Assembly: GCA_022841825.1 (NCBI GenBank)
Contig: JALHQT010000001.1
Location: 744,001 to 808,000, forward strand
Source: Anaerolineae bacterium
GTDB taxonomy: Bacteria > Chloroflexota > Anaerolineae > Aggregatilineales > Phototrophicaceae
Direction: 5' to 3'
Length of the DNA: 64,000 bases
The notes under the pieces are model-generated. The model had not been told where the DNA came from. It made no database searches and was given only the letters and a program-made list of their open reading frames with translations. Below, piece by piece: positions 55,340-63,944 of the stretch. The translations under genes and the position numbers were made by a program. Every line of letters begins with the position of its first letter. The stretch's first letter is position 1.

Positions 55340-56068
55340 CTACCAAGAGTTGGAATTGTGGTGAATTGAAGCGTGTCCAGAGCTATGGCTACCGCTATCA
55401 CTCTTGAAGCATGCCCGCGAGCAGCTCTTTTCACACCACTTCATGCCATCTATACCATCCGTGAGGGTTTTCCATGTCCAAAACGTTTCGATGATATTTG
55501 GCTGTGCGACTGTACTTCGCAACGCAACATTGCAATGGAGGCTCCTGCCATTGCAGTGTTCAAGGAGAACCTCATCTTCTCCAATTTCCAGACTATCATG
55601 GATGACACCAAGTCCGAAGCGAGAGTGACCACTGAAGGTGGTCAACACCTGCTCAAATTGCTTGAGAAATCCTGCGTCCGACTCTTGCACCGCCTCAATA
55701 CCAGGGAAATCTACCATACTAACGTATTCAAGCCCAACCATATCTTGACCATCTAGAGACTCACGCGCTAGAAAGCGAATGTTTATTGGCACCACCGAGG
55801 TGAAGTCAATTGAGGACTTCTGGATAGGGCGCGTAGTGACCATTCGCATCTCTCGCGAAGGTTCTTCGAGAAAAATCTCGCTATCGTCAACAGCGAAGTG
55901 ATAATGGAGAAGAGTAACTCCAAATCGATGATTGAATCCGTACTCAGCGATCAAATTGCCAAGCATTCCTAAGCACTGATCTTCACTCTCAGTCAAAGTT
56001 CCAGTGTTGTTGTTATCGATGTCCGGCAAATCAACATAATCAGCGGACAGATGTGGGCGAATATCCAT
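55340..56068 (-). CDS. Unknown protein with an internal duplication; possibly frameshifted
   Basis: 242 aa from the ATG at 56068 (AAAGGAAC upstream); the frame to 56263 overlaps the neighbour and is not used. Two similar halves: HRFGVTLLHYHFAVDDSEIFLEE and HSRFGLGVIHDSLEIGEDEVLLEH, each followed by a basic strand. The last 30 residues are Ser/His-rich and atypical. A second frame (55434 to 55234) starting VKRAARGHASRVIAVAIA and ending LTWVCSD looks more protein-like and stops just before the terminator, so a frameshift near 55435 is possible. No family recognised. Confidence 0.55.
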   Translation of the reverse strand: MDIRPHLSADYVDLPDIDNNNTGTLTESEDQCLGMLGNLIAEYGFNHRFGVTLLHYHFAVDDSEIFLEEPSREMRMVTTRPIQKSSIDFTSVVPINIRFLARESLDGQDMVGLEYVSMVDFPGIEAVQESDAGFLKQFEQVLTTFSGHSRFGLGVIHDSLEIGEDEVLLEHCNGRSLHCNVALRSTVAQPNIIETFWTWKTLTDGIDGMKWCEKSCSRACFKSDSGSHSSGHASIHHNSNSW

Positions 56069-56169
56069 TTCAAGTTCCTTTACGTGGTCTAACAATACGG
56101 TTATCTGCAAGGGCCCTGTTATCCCAAAACAGCCCTCAAACGACTTATTGAACTGGAGCTGCGGTCCAC

Positions 56170-56427
56170 TTACCAGCGGTGACCCTGCCAGCACTGATGA
56201 ACTCCGGTATGGAATGACTCTAGCTGGCAAGATCCGCCACACTTTGGGCACATCCTGCCACAACAGTTGTGGCTCAACCGATCCTTCTCTCCCTCCGATA
56301 GACTAATACCCCATCCTGGGAAGCTAAGAATCGCCTCCAAGGCTAAGCGCGGCACTGAAGCACACTGATTTCCTACTCCATCTACTTTTTCAGCGTTAAC
56401 GACTTGGTCACTTGAAAACACTTTCAT
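56170..56427 (-). CDS. Small Cys-rich (zinc-ribbon-like) protein
   Basis: 85 aa from the ATG at 56427 (GAGGAG upstream). The C-terminus CCGRMCPKCGGSCQLES, then VHQCWQGHRW, resembles a zinc ribbon whose fourth ligand (usual CWQCGHRW) is missing. It could bind zinc with other ligands (CC pair, His) or be a processed peptide. Divergent from the TPR regulator, with a 193-bp shared promoter region. Confidence 0.55.
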   Translation of the reverse strand: MKVFSSDQVVNAEKVDGVGNQCASVPRLALEAILSFPGWGISLSEGEKDRLSHNCCGRMCPKCGGSCQLESFHTGVHQCWQGHRW

Positions 56428-56620
56428 TGCACTCATCTCCTCATACGCCTCATGCGTGTCGAGCGACATCGCTGCCTACAAGATACGACTTTAAGGAGCC
56501 TCGTACGATTCATTGCTGCGGTGTTTTCCGTCAATAAGGTGTCAAGAAATTGGGCACGGGACTAATATCTTGCTTAAGATTGGGAGGTAAGATGAAATCA
56601 AAAGTGGAGGATTGTCGATC

Positions 56621-58000
56621 ATGAAGGCAATTGATCTCTTTGGCTTTGGTATGCGACTAACCAATCTAATGGATAACCCGATAAGTGGTGAGCGAATTTC
56701 TGCATTGAAGTTACAGGAAATGACGCACATCAACCGAGAGAAAATTGGACGTTTCCGTACAGGAGACATATATCCTACCCTTGATGAAGTGCAATCTATT
56801 GCAGATGCACTGAGTATCCCAGTAGAGTACTTGCTAGGGTTGGGAGGTATTCAGTCGATTGACCTTGAGCACCGAACCTCAGGCTATTGGTTGGGCTTTC
56901 TTGAAGGTGCCTTGCGGCGTCGGCGAGGCGACATTGGAGAGGACATAGACTTGGTTTACTGGGCAAGTCTCATTGGTCAGGATGCTGAAGGACTAAGAGA
57001 AATTGACCATAACTGGGAGCGAATTAAAAGCTTTTTGGGTGATCTAGACGGAAACAATAATTCTGAAGCATATGTCCACACTGCCGCACTTCTTTCACAC
57101 TATCTGACAAATCGGATTCGCCATGAAGAACGTTTGGAAATAGCTTCGACAGCCTACAAACATGCAAAATCATTGGAGGAGAAATGTCAAGATGACCCAG
57201 AACATGGGATTATCTGGCGAATTACAAAGCTAATTTTCTTGGTTGATGGAGTGTCGTGGACGTACTTGGAGCTAGGAAATCCTAACGAGGCATCGAGACA
57301 ACTACATAAGTGTCTTTACGAAATCAATGAGATAGAACAAGTACATCGACGCGTGCCTGCCTATAGATTTCAGCACAAGTCGATAAGAAGGCTAAAAGCC
57401 ATCACGAAGATCTTCCTTGCTCGGGCGAAATGGGAAATCCAACATGGACCCAAATATGGTAAGCCCAACAAATTTGATGTGCCGCAAGTTCTTACAGAAA
57501 TAGACGAAAACACATTGCAGAATGATGCGATAGTACGAGGACGTTATTGTACCGTTTTGGCAGAAATTGCGATCACAAATGGTCAGCCATTGCGCGCACT
57601 CGAACTCCTGAATCAAGCGCAAAGCGCCCAAATAGAAGCGCACGAAGGTTTTTTCGGTACGCAAGTAACTCGCGCACTAGTTTATCTCAAACTTGCAAGT
57701 CAAGTTGAAGATCCCATCCCACAGATTATGAACGCCCAACAATGCTTGACAGAGATTTCACATTCGTCTCCACCCATCGACTATCGATGGGCAGAATTTG
57801 CCAATCTAAGGATAGAGCGGCACATGCTTGCTGACAAAAAGTTACTTATGCAACGCGCAAAACTGCTTCGTGAGAAGTTGATGTCTGGAGGATACGACAT
57901 CACGCTAAAGGCTAGAGTTGGTCAAACTACAAAACACAATCTGCTGCGCGATATCGAGTGCCTAATCAAGGAACTTAGCACGGAGGATGACGCAAAGTAA
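56621..58000 (+). CDS. XRE-type regulator with C-terminal TPR-like repeats
   Basis: 459 aa from the ATG at 56621 (GGAGG 10 nt upstream). Helix-turn-helix about 5-70 (FGMRLTNLMDNPISGERISALKLQEMTHINREKIGRFRTGDIYPTLDEVQSIADALSIP). The rest is helical with TPR-like pairs (LEIASTAYKHAKSLEEKC, EASRQLHKCLYEINEIEQ, PLRALELLNQAQSAQIEA). Such layout resembles RRNPP peptide-sensing regulators. Probably controls the divergent small gene and the right end of the element. Confidence 0.75.
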   Translation: MKAIDLFGFGMRLTNLMDNPISGERISALKLQEMTHINREKIGRFRTGDIYPTLDEVQSIADALSIPVEYLLGLGGIQSIDLEHRTSGYWLGFLEGALRRRRGDIGEDIDLVYWASLIGQDAEGLREIDHNWERIKSFLGDLDGNNNSEAYVHTAALLSHYLTNRIRHEERLEIASTAYKHAKSLEEKCQDDPEHGIIWRITKLIFLVDGVSWTYLELGNPNEASRQLHKCLYEINEIEQVHRRVPAYRFQHKSIRRLKAITKIFLARAKWEIQHGPKYGKPNKFDVPQVLTEIDENTLQNDAIVRGRYCTVLAEIAITNGQPLRALELLNQAQSAQIEAHEGFFGTQVTRALVYLKLASQVEDPIPQIMNAQQCLTEISHSSPPIDYRWAEFANLRIERHMLADKKLLMQRAKLLREKLMSGGYDITLKARVGQTTKHNLLRDIECLIKELSTEDDAK

Positions 58001-58427
58001 CATGCTGTAAGTTCCTGGTTAACCTACCCTTATAGCAAGTACATGTTCCAAGAGTCCCTGTGTAAGTGATAAGCAAGACTACATCAACATCGTCATCGTT
58101 AGCAATCACCATTCGGTTTTGTCCGGGCGACCAACCTAGATTAATGACGAATTCCGTAAACGCTATCACGGCTATTTCGAGAACGAGTTCGGCTAACAAA
58201 TCCTCGTTGTCTATGACCGTGAGACGAGAGAGGTAACGCTGTGGATGAGAGATGTGGGATGTAACGAACATTAGAAAGTGAGAGACGGGAAAGTTCATCA
58301 ATATCAAGGAAACGGAAACAGTCGAGAGGAAACACGCTTTCCAATGATTGCTGGCGTGTGATATACATATTTCCAAATATGCAGACTGTCGCCACGAAAC
58401 AAGAAGGGGACACGATAGTGTCCCCAA
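57975..58427 (-). CDS. Doubtful minus-strand frame
   Basis: 150 codons; the 3' 26 bp overlap the end of the TPR regulator gene. The segment AVIAFTEFVINLGWSPGQNRMVIANDDDVDVVLLITYTGTLGTC reads like protein, but the N-terminal half does not, and it begins inside a hairpin. Possibly a gene remnant starting near 58301. Confidence 0.25.
   Translation of the reverse strand: MGTLSCPLLVSWRQSAYLEICISHASNHWKACFLSTVSVSLILMNFPVSHFLMFVTSHISHPQRYLSRLTVIDNEDLLAELVLEIAVIAFTEFVINLGWSPGQNRMVIANDDDVDVVLLITYTGTLGTCTCYKGRLTRNLQHVTLRHPPC
58406..58425 (-). terminator. Perfect hairpin, likely terminator of the recombinase gene in the circular form
   Basis: GGGGACAC (58406-58413), loop GATA, GTGTCCCC (58418-58425), followed on the minus strand by TTCTTGTTTC. 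In the integrated state no minus-strand gene leads into it. In the excised circle the recombinase frame would end at 58534, 109 bp before it. Confidence 0.65.
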
Positions 58428-58533
58428 AACGAGATACTCAGCTTATTCCAACCTATCCTCGTCAAACGTGGGCTACCTACTTTCGGCTACTGCACCAACG
58501 AAGGTTACAACATAGTGCAAGGTCATCATTGCG

Positions 58534-58765
58534 TCACCAAGCTGCACACTGGTGGGACAAAACACTCCAGTCAAACTCTGGTGTCGGATTAGAGGGCAAT
58601 TCAACCCTTGCTTGCCCATCTACCTGGATGACAGGTAAAGCACGCTCAAGTTGAACTCGCGGGTGGTTCTTGATGGCTTGTATCACTCGCGCTATGGTTC
58701 CTCGATATTCGTTCTGAGGAGACAACAGTGCGTAGCTAGTACGCGACCGACCCCCGTCAGCTCCG
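58534..58765 (-). other. Detached in-frame C-terminal tail of the large serine recombinase
   Basis: Read on the minus strand from the att core, the recombinase frame GGA-GCT-GAC-GGG continues with GGRSRTSYALLSPQNEYRG, then TIARVIQAIKNHPRVQLERA and further to a stop at 58534, about 73 open codons past the core. The phase is exact: 58764 is a codon start, as is 28039. Excision would join the two parts into one frame. No ribosome site precedes it here, so it is not an independent gene. Confidence 0.65.
58753..58765. other. Right attachment site core
   Basis: CCCGTCAGCTCCG, identical to 28028-28040. To its right comes the original downstream region of tRNA-Asp, with its terminator. It marks the right junction of the element. 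Confidence 0.9.
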
Positions 58766-58780
58766 TCTAGAAAGCATTAA

Positions 58781-58810
58781 GCGCCGCATAATTTTCATGC
58801 GGCGCTTTTT
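58781..58810 (+). terminator. Original terminator of tRNA-Asp, displaced by integration
   Basis: GCGCCGCAT (58781-58789) pairs with ATGCGGCGC (58797-58805), then TTTTT. A classic Rho-independent terminator 16 bp after the att core. Without the element it would directly follow the tRNA. Confidence 0.9.
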
Positions 58811-58969
58811 ATTCCTTTATTCACTTCTTTTCACCCTCTAACCAAATGCTCATTCACTTTTTTGCATCACACCTAATGTGCGATAGAATTTTGCAACGCA
58901 AGCGTCCAGCCTTGAAAAAGGATGGGGCGCCACGAGTATTTACTCAGTTCGTTAGGGAGAATTTGGCTT

Positions 58970-60658
58970 ATGAAGCACTTGAAGAAGACCCTTGGCTTGG
59001 CGATGATCATCGTCCTTGCGCTCGGGCTTGCGCTCGCCCCTGTGGCTGCGCAGGACGGCTCCACCCTGACCGTCGGCTTCGCGCAGGAACCGGATAACAT
59101 GAACGGTTTCTACAGCAGCATGGCGTTCGCACAGTGGGCAAACGACCTCGTGCAGGCGAGCCTGTACGACATTTCCGACACCCTCGAAAATGTTCCCGTG
59201 CTGATCGAAGAAATTCCGTCGGTCGAAAACGGTGGCATCAACGAAGACTTCACACAGTATACCATCACCATCAAGGAAGGGCTGCTCTGGAGCGACGGGA
59301 CGCCCCTGACCGCTGCAGACTTCGTCTTCACCTATCAAATGGTCGAAGATCCCGCCAACAACATGCTTCAGGGCGGTTCCATTCGTGATGCGCTGGAAAG
59401 TGTCGAGCAGGTTGACGAAACCACCTTCACACTGACTTTCAACGCACCCAAGCCGTTCCCGGAAGACGTGATCGGCTCGCCTGGTCTGTCGACCATTCTG
59501 CCCGCGCACATCTTCCAGCCCATTTATGAGGCAGAGGGCAGCATCGAATTCGCGCCCGCCAACCAGGATCCGACTGTTTTCAGCGGTCCCTACGTCCTCA
59601 GCGAGTGGCGTCGCGGCGAGTCGATGACATTCACCGCCAACCCCAACTACGCTCTGGGCACCCCCGCGATTGGCACCGTCGTCATCCGCTTCTTCCCGGA
59701 TACCGACACCCAGTACGCCGCCCTCCAGGCAGGTCAGCTTGATTTCGTCCCCAACGTCAGCGAAGGCGATAAACCGCGTATCGCTGGTTTTGAGGGTGTC
59801 TCGCAGGTGACGGTCTTCGGTGGTTACATCGAAAGCCTGTGGCTCAACGTCCGTAGCGAAGAGTTCCCACGCGCAGGTCACCCGGCGCTCCAGGATGTCC
59901 TCGTTCGTCAGGCGATCCGCGCCGCGCTCGATCGTCAGGCGATCAGCGACCAGCTCCTGGCTGGCACCGTCAGCCCGACGGACAGCATTTACGCCGGTTC
60001 GCCGTTCGAGAATCCCGATCTTGGCGTCACCGCGCACGACCCGGCAGCCGCAGCAGCCCTCCTTGACGAAGCCGGTTGGGTCGACAGCAATGGCGATGGC
60101 ACGCGCGATAAGGACGGCGTCGAACTTGTCCTGCGCTACAGCAGCACGACGGCTGGCTGGCGTAACAACATCCAGGCAGTCATCCAGCAGCAGCTCGCCG
60201 CGGTTGGCATCGGCACCATCCTTGAGGCATACCCCGCCAGCGAATTCTTCGCCTCCTGGAGCGACAGCGGCATCAACGCTCTCGGCGAATACGACATCGC
60301 CCAGTATGCGAACAACACTGCGCTGACCAACCCCGCCAATGTCACCGTTATCGAATCGTTGAGCTGCGCCCAGCGCGTCAACGAAGCGAACCCAGGTGGT
60401 CAGAATCAGACCGGCTTCTGCAGCGAAGAGATGGACGCAGCAGGGCTGATCACCCAGACCTCCCTCGATCCCGAAGAACGCCTTGCGGCTGCCTTCACCA
60501 TCCAGGAGATCATGCGTGACAACGCCCCGCTCGTGAACCTGTTCGCGCGCGGCGACAACTACGCCTACGTGACCGCCCGCTTTGCGGAAGCGCCTGTCGT
60601 CGGTTCCGGTGTCGGCAACCAGTGGTTCGACATCATGAACTGGCAGTTGGCAAACTAG
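58970..60658 (+). CDS. Oligopeptide-type ABC transporter substrate-binding protein (SBP_bac_5)
   Basis: 562 aa from the ATG at 58970 (AGGGAG upstream). Signal peptide MKHLKKTLGLAMIIVLALGLALAPVAAQ. The mature part has LTVGFAQEPDNMN, YTITIKEGLLWSDGTPLTAADFVFTYQ, GPYVLSEWRRGESMTFTANPNYALG and VRQAIRAALDRQAISDQLLAG, all standard for family 5 binding proteins. It captures peptides or similar solutes outside the membrane and hands them to the permeases encoded next. Confidence 0.93.
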   Translation: MKHLKKTLGLAMIIVLALGLALAPVAAQDGSTLTVGFAQEPDNMNGFYSSMAFAQWANDLVQASLYDISDTLENVPVLIEEIPSVENGGINEDFTQYTITIKEGLLWSDGTPLTAADFVFTYQMVEDPANNMLQGGSIRDALESVEQVDETTFTLTFNAPKPFPEDVIGSPGLSTILPAHIFQPIYEAEGSIEFAPANQDPTVFSGPYVLSEWRRGESMTFTANPNYALGTPAIGTVVIRFFPDTDTQYAALQAGQLDFVPNVSEGDKPRIAGFEGVSQVTVFGGYIESLWLNVRSEEFPRAGHPALQDVLVRQAIRAALDRQAISDQLLAGTVSPTDSIYAGSPFENPDLGVTAHDPAAAAALLDEAGWVDSNGDGTRDKDGVELVLRYSSTTAGWRNNIQAVIQQQLAAVGIGTILEAYPASEFFASWSDSGINALGEYDIAQYANNTALTNPANVTVIESLSCAQRVNEANPGGQNQTGFCSEEMDAAGLITQTSLDPEERLAAAFTIQEIMRDNAPLVNLFARGDNYAYVTARFAEAPVVGSGVGNQWFDIMNWQLAN

Positions 60659-60675
60659 TTCAAGCAATGCCGATT

Positions 60676-60704
60676 GTAGAGACGGGTGTAATGCCCGTCT
60701 CTAC
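60676..60704. repeat. GTAGAGACGGG palindrome
   Basis: GTAGAGACGGG-T pairs with GCCCGTCTCTAC around a 5-nt loop. This kind of intergenic palindrome is dispersed in Chloroflexota and cyanobacterial genomes. It sits between binding-protein and permease genes and may tune their relative mRNA levels. Confidence 0.75.
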
Positions 60705-60734
60705 TGCTTATTCCGATAACAGCGAGTGCAAGTC

Positions 60735-61754
60735 ATGACCCAATACATCATCCGCCGCGTTCTTCAGTCAATTCCCCTTCTGATTATCCTCAGCTTTGTG
60801 CTGTTCGCCTTCACAAACGCACTCGGTGACCCGCTGGCGATCTTCGCAGAGTCTCGCAATCGCCCGACGCAGGCGGAACGCGAAATGCTCATTCGCCGCC
60901 TGGGTCTGGATCGTCCGCTCACCGAACAGTATCTCGTCTGGATGATCGGCAACGACTGGATGCTGGTGGACGTGCGCGGCGATGGTTCGGTTATGGAACC
61001 GGGCACACGCGAAGGTGTTCTGCGCGGCGATCTCGGCTTGTCGTTCGTCACACGCCAACCCGCCTGGACGCGCATCGAGGAGCGGCTCCCTGCAACGCTC
61101 ACGCTCATGATCCCATCCTATCTCATCACGCTTGTCCTCGCCGTCGCCATCGGCGTCTACTCGTCGCTACGACCCTATTCACTCCTCGACAATACGATCA
61201 CGGGGCTGTCCTTTTTCTTCTTCTCAATGCCTATCTTTTTCATCGCATTGATGACCATCTACTTATTTGCCGTCCAATTCCCGCAATGGGGGTTGCCCGG
61301 TCTACCCATCGGCGGCACGGGTGATGGCAGCCTGGGCGATCTGATACTCCATATGCTGATGCCCGTTTTCTGCCTCGTCGCCATCCAGCTCGCCGGCTAT
61401 GTGCGCTTCATACGTTCTTCGATGCTCGATGTACTCAATCAGGATTACATCCGCACCGCCAATGCCAAAGGGCTTTCCGGGCGCACTGTCGTCCAGCGCC
61501 ACGCCTTCAAGAACGCCGCGCTTCCGCTCGTCACTTTAGTCGGACTTGATCTGCCCTTCCTGCTGGCTGGAGCAGTCGTCACCGAGCGCATTTTCGCCTG
61601 GCCCGGTATGGGCCGGCTGTTCATCGAAAGCTTCGAGCGTGCTGATGTCACGGTCATGATGGCGATCCTGATGCTGCTCTGCGTCATGGTCGTCGTCTTC
61701 CAGCTTCTCACGGATATTGTCTATACGTGGTTCGATCCACGCATCCGCTACTAG
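60735..61754 (+). CDS. ABC transporter permease, DppB/OppB type
   Basis: 339 aa from the ATG at 60735. Six membrane helices (RRVLQSIPLLIILSFVLFAF ...), a long periplasmic loop, and the EAA loop near the C-terminus (QDYIRTANAKGLSGRTVVQRHAFKNAALPLVT). Partner of the next permease. No gene for the two ATPase subunits appears before the window ends. Confidence 0.93.
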   Translation: MTQYIIRRVLQSIPLLIILSFVLFAFTNALGDPLAIFAESRNRPTQAEREMLIRRLGLDRPLTEQYLVWMIGNDWMLVDVRGDGSVMEPGTREGVLRGDLGLSFVTRQPAWTRIEERLPATLTLMIPSYLITLVLAVAIGVYSSLRPYSLLDNTITGLSFFFFSMPIFFIALMTIYLFAVQFPQWGLPGLPIGGTGDGSLGDLILHMLMPVFCLVAIQLAGYVRFIRSSMLDVLNQDYIRTANAKGLSGRTVVQRHAFKNAALPLVTLVGLDLPFLLAGAVVTERIFAWPGMGRLFIESFERADVTVMMAILMLLCVMVVVFQLLTDIVYTWFDPRIRY

Positions 61755-61773
61755 TGGAACAAAGGTAAGCGCC

Positions 61774-62733
61774 ATGAGTACGATCAACGAAGCCCAACCC
61801 ATAACGGCGATCCCGAAGCTCCAGCAGCGGGAGTACGTCAAAGGTACGTCAAATCTCTCGCGCAGTCTGGCACGCCTGCGCCATCACAGGATGGCAATCA
61901 TCGGCGCAGCGCTACTTGTCTTTGTTTTCCTCTTCACCGTAATCGGCTCATTCATCATCCCGGAACCTGTGTCCCGCTACAATGACCCGGCGCGCGCGCT
62001 GCTCGACCCATCGCTCGAACATCCTTTCGGCACCGATGTCATCGGGCGCGACCTGCTGGCGCGCGTCATCTATGGTGGGCAGATCTCGCTCTTCATCGGC
62101 ATCACGGCGGTGATCGTGCAGATGCTGGTCGGGACGATCATTGGCGTCGCAGCAGGCTATCTCGGCGGCTGGATCGACGCAGTGCTGATGCGGCTGACCG
62201 AAGCGATGCTGAGTATTCCGAGCCTCTTCCTCTCGCTCATCGCCCTGCGTATCTTCTCTGACCCAACAGAGTTTCCCGATTTCCAGTTCATGGGTCGTGC
62301 CTACAGCGCCACCATGATCGTCATCATCTTCGTGATCGGGCTGACAAGCTGGATGCGCGTCGCCCGCATCGTGCGCTCAGTCGTCCTATCAGTCAAAGAG
62401 CAGGAGTACGTCACCGCTGCGCACGCGATTGGCGCAGGCAGCCTGCGAACAGTACTCGTGCATATCGTGCCCAACTGCTTCGCACCGATGATTGTGTCCG
62501 CAACGCTCGGTGTTGCTGCCGCCATTCTGCTGGAAGCGTATCTCGGTTTCCTGGGATTGGGCGTGCGCGCGCCTACCCCCACCTGGGGCAACATCATGGG
62601 GCAGGCAAACAGTTATCTGAACGAATGGTATTTTTGGTTCTTCCCGGCGCTCTTCATCATGCTCACCACCCTGGGGATCAACTTCCTGGGCGATGGGCTG
62701 CGAGATGCGTTCGATCCGAAGTCGCTACGTTAA
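61774..62733 (+). CDS. ABC transporter permease, DppC/OppC type
   Basis: 319 aa from the ATG at 61774 (AAAGGTAAG upstream). Cytoplasmic N-terminus, then MAIIGAALLVFVFLFTVIGSFI, HPFGTDVIGRDLLARVIYGGQISLFIG, the EAA loop KEQEYVTAAHAIGAGSLRTVLVHIVPN and FLGLGVRAPTPTWGNIMGQA. Forms the heterodimeric channel with the preceding permease. Confidence 0.93.
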   Translation: MSTINEAQPITAIPKLQQREYVKGTSNLSRSLARLRHHRMAIIGAALLVFVFLFTVIGSFIIPEPVSRYNDPARALLDPSLEHPFGTDVIGRDLLARVIYGGQISLFIGITAVIVQMLVGTIIGVAAGYLGGWIDAVLMRLTEAMLSIPSLFLSLIALRIFSDPTEFPDFQFMGRAYSATMIVIIFVIGLTSWMRVARIVRSVVLSVKEQEYVTAAHAIGAGSLRTVLVHIVPNCFAPMIVSATLGVAAAILLEAYLGFLGLGVRAPTPTWGNIMGQANSYLNEWYFWFFPALFIMLTTLGINFLGDGLRDAFDPKSLR

Positions 62734-62744
62734 GAAGGAACATC

Positions 62745-63944
62745 ATGGTTGATTTCTCGATCCAGCTCGAAAAGATCGCTCAGGCAGTCGGAATCCTCCA
62801 GGAACAAAACGTTGACGCCTGGATGACCTTCGTCCGCGAAACCGAACACAATGCCGATCCTGCCCTTCCGTTGGTGTCGCCCTCCAACGTAACCTGGCAC
62901 ACCGCGCTGATCATCACAAAGCAGGGCTACAAAGTCGCCATAGCCGGTCGCTATGAAGTCGTCAACTTTCAGCGCATGGGCATTTGGGATGAGGTCATCT
63001 CCTACGACCAAAGCATCCAACCCGCCCTGCTTGAAGTGCTCAACCGACTGAAGCCCAGGCAGATCGCCGTCAATTACTCTGAAAGCGACACTGCGGCAGA
63101 TGGTCTATCGCACGGCATGTATCTCACTTTGCAGCGCTACCTCGCCGGGACATCGTTCGAGATGATTTCCGCCGAGGACATCCTCAACCCGCTGCGTGGG
63201 CGCAAGACCCCTGGCGAAATCGCCCGCATCCGGGCTGCGGTCGCCCTCACCGACGACATCATCAACCGCATCACTGCGTATCTGAAGCCGGGTCAGACCG
63301 AGCTGGAAATCGCAAACTTCATCCATGCGGAGTACAAAAAAGAAGGCGTCATCCCCTCGTGGGACCCTGGTCACTGCCCATCCGTCACCTGCGGACCTGA
63401 CTCCCCCGTCGGGCATGTTTCACCCTCCAGCACATTCGTCGCCAAAGCAGGGCAGCTTGTTCGCATTGACCAGGGCGTTATCCTCAACGATTACATCTCC
63501 GATATTCAGCGCGTTTGGTACCTACAGCCGCCCGGCGAGAGCGACATTCCGCAGCCGATCCTCCATGCTTTCGACTCGGTTCGTGCCGCGATCATGGCAG
63601 CCGCCGCTGTGCTCAAGCCAGGAGTCGAGGGCTGGGTCGTCGATGACGCCGCCCGCAAGACCATCGTCGCGGCAGGCTATCCGGAATACCAGCACGCCGT
63701 CGGGCACATGATTGGGCGCACCGTTCACGATGGCGCGACATTACTCGGTCCACGTTGGGAGCGCTACGGGCGAACACCATACGGTATCGTCGAAGCGGGC
63801 AACTGTTTCACACTCGAACTCGGCGTGCAGATTCCCGTTTACGGTCTCGTCAGCCTTGAGGAAGACGTCCTGGTGACCGAAACAGGCGTCGAGTGGCTGG
63901 GTCATGTTCAAACTGAAGTGATTGTCGTGCCCACTGCGTCATGA
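62745..63944 (+). CDS. M24-family Xaa-Pro-type aminopeptidase
   Basis: 399 aa from the ATG at 62745 (AAGGAAC upstream). Creatinase-like N domain followed by the pita-bread fold. Metal ligands appear in RIDQGVILNDYISDIQRVWY (two Asp), HAVGHMIGRTVHDG (His), NCFTLELGV (Glu) and SLEEDVLVTETG (Glu). It releases N-terminal residues next to proline. Directly after the peptide permeases, suggesting intracellular use of imported peptides. Confidence 0.9.
   Translation: MVDFSIQLEKIAQAVGILQEQNVDAWMTFVRETEHNADPALPLVSPSNVTWHTALIITKQGYKVAIAGRYEVVNFQRMGIWDEVISYDQSIQPALLEVLNRLKPRQIAVNYSESDTAADGLSHGMYLTLQRYLAGTSFEMISAEDILNPLRGRKTPGEIARIRAAVALTDDIINRITAYLKPGQTELEIANFIHAEYKKEGVIPSWDPGHCPSVTCGPDSPVGHVSPSSTFVAKAGQLVRIDQGVILNDYISDIQRVWYLQPPGESDIPQPILHAFDSVRAAIMAAAAVLKPGVEGWVVDDAARKTIVAAGYPEYQHAVGHMIGRTVHDGATLLGPRWERYGRTPYGIVEAGNCFTLELGVQIPVYGLVSLEEDVLVTETGVEWLGHVQTEVIVVPTAS

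Larger units (their letters stand above)
28028..58765. mobile_element. Integrated plasmid-like mobilizable element in tRNA-Asp, about 30.7 kb
   Basis: Bounded by the 13-bp tRNA repeat, with a large serine recombinase at the left end and lower G+C than both flanks. It carries a replication module (Rep, iterons, RHH, AAA), a transfer module (VirD4/TraG-like ATPase, replication-relaxation protein), toxin-antitoxin genes, a putative defence operon and cargo. No VirB4, VirB6 or relaxase of a standard MOB class is recognised. It therefore looks mobilizable or uses a minimal transfer system, rather than being a complete conjugative element. Confidence 0.88.

Noticed and set aside
58952-60667. 571-codon minus-strand frame
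   Set aside because: Antisense shadow of the binding-protein gene, which has a clear signal peptide, ribosome site and family motifs.
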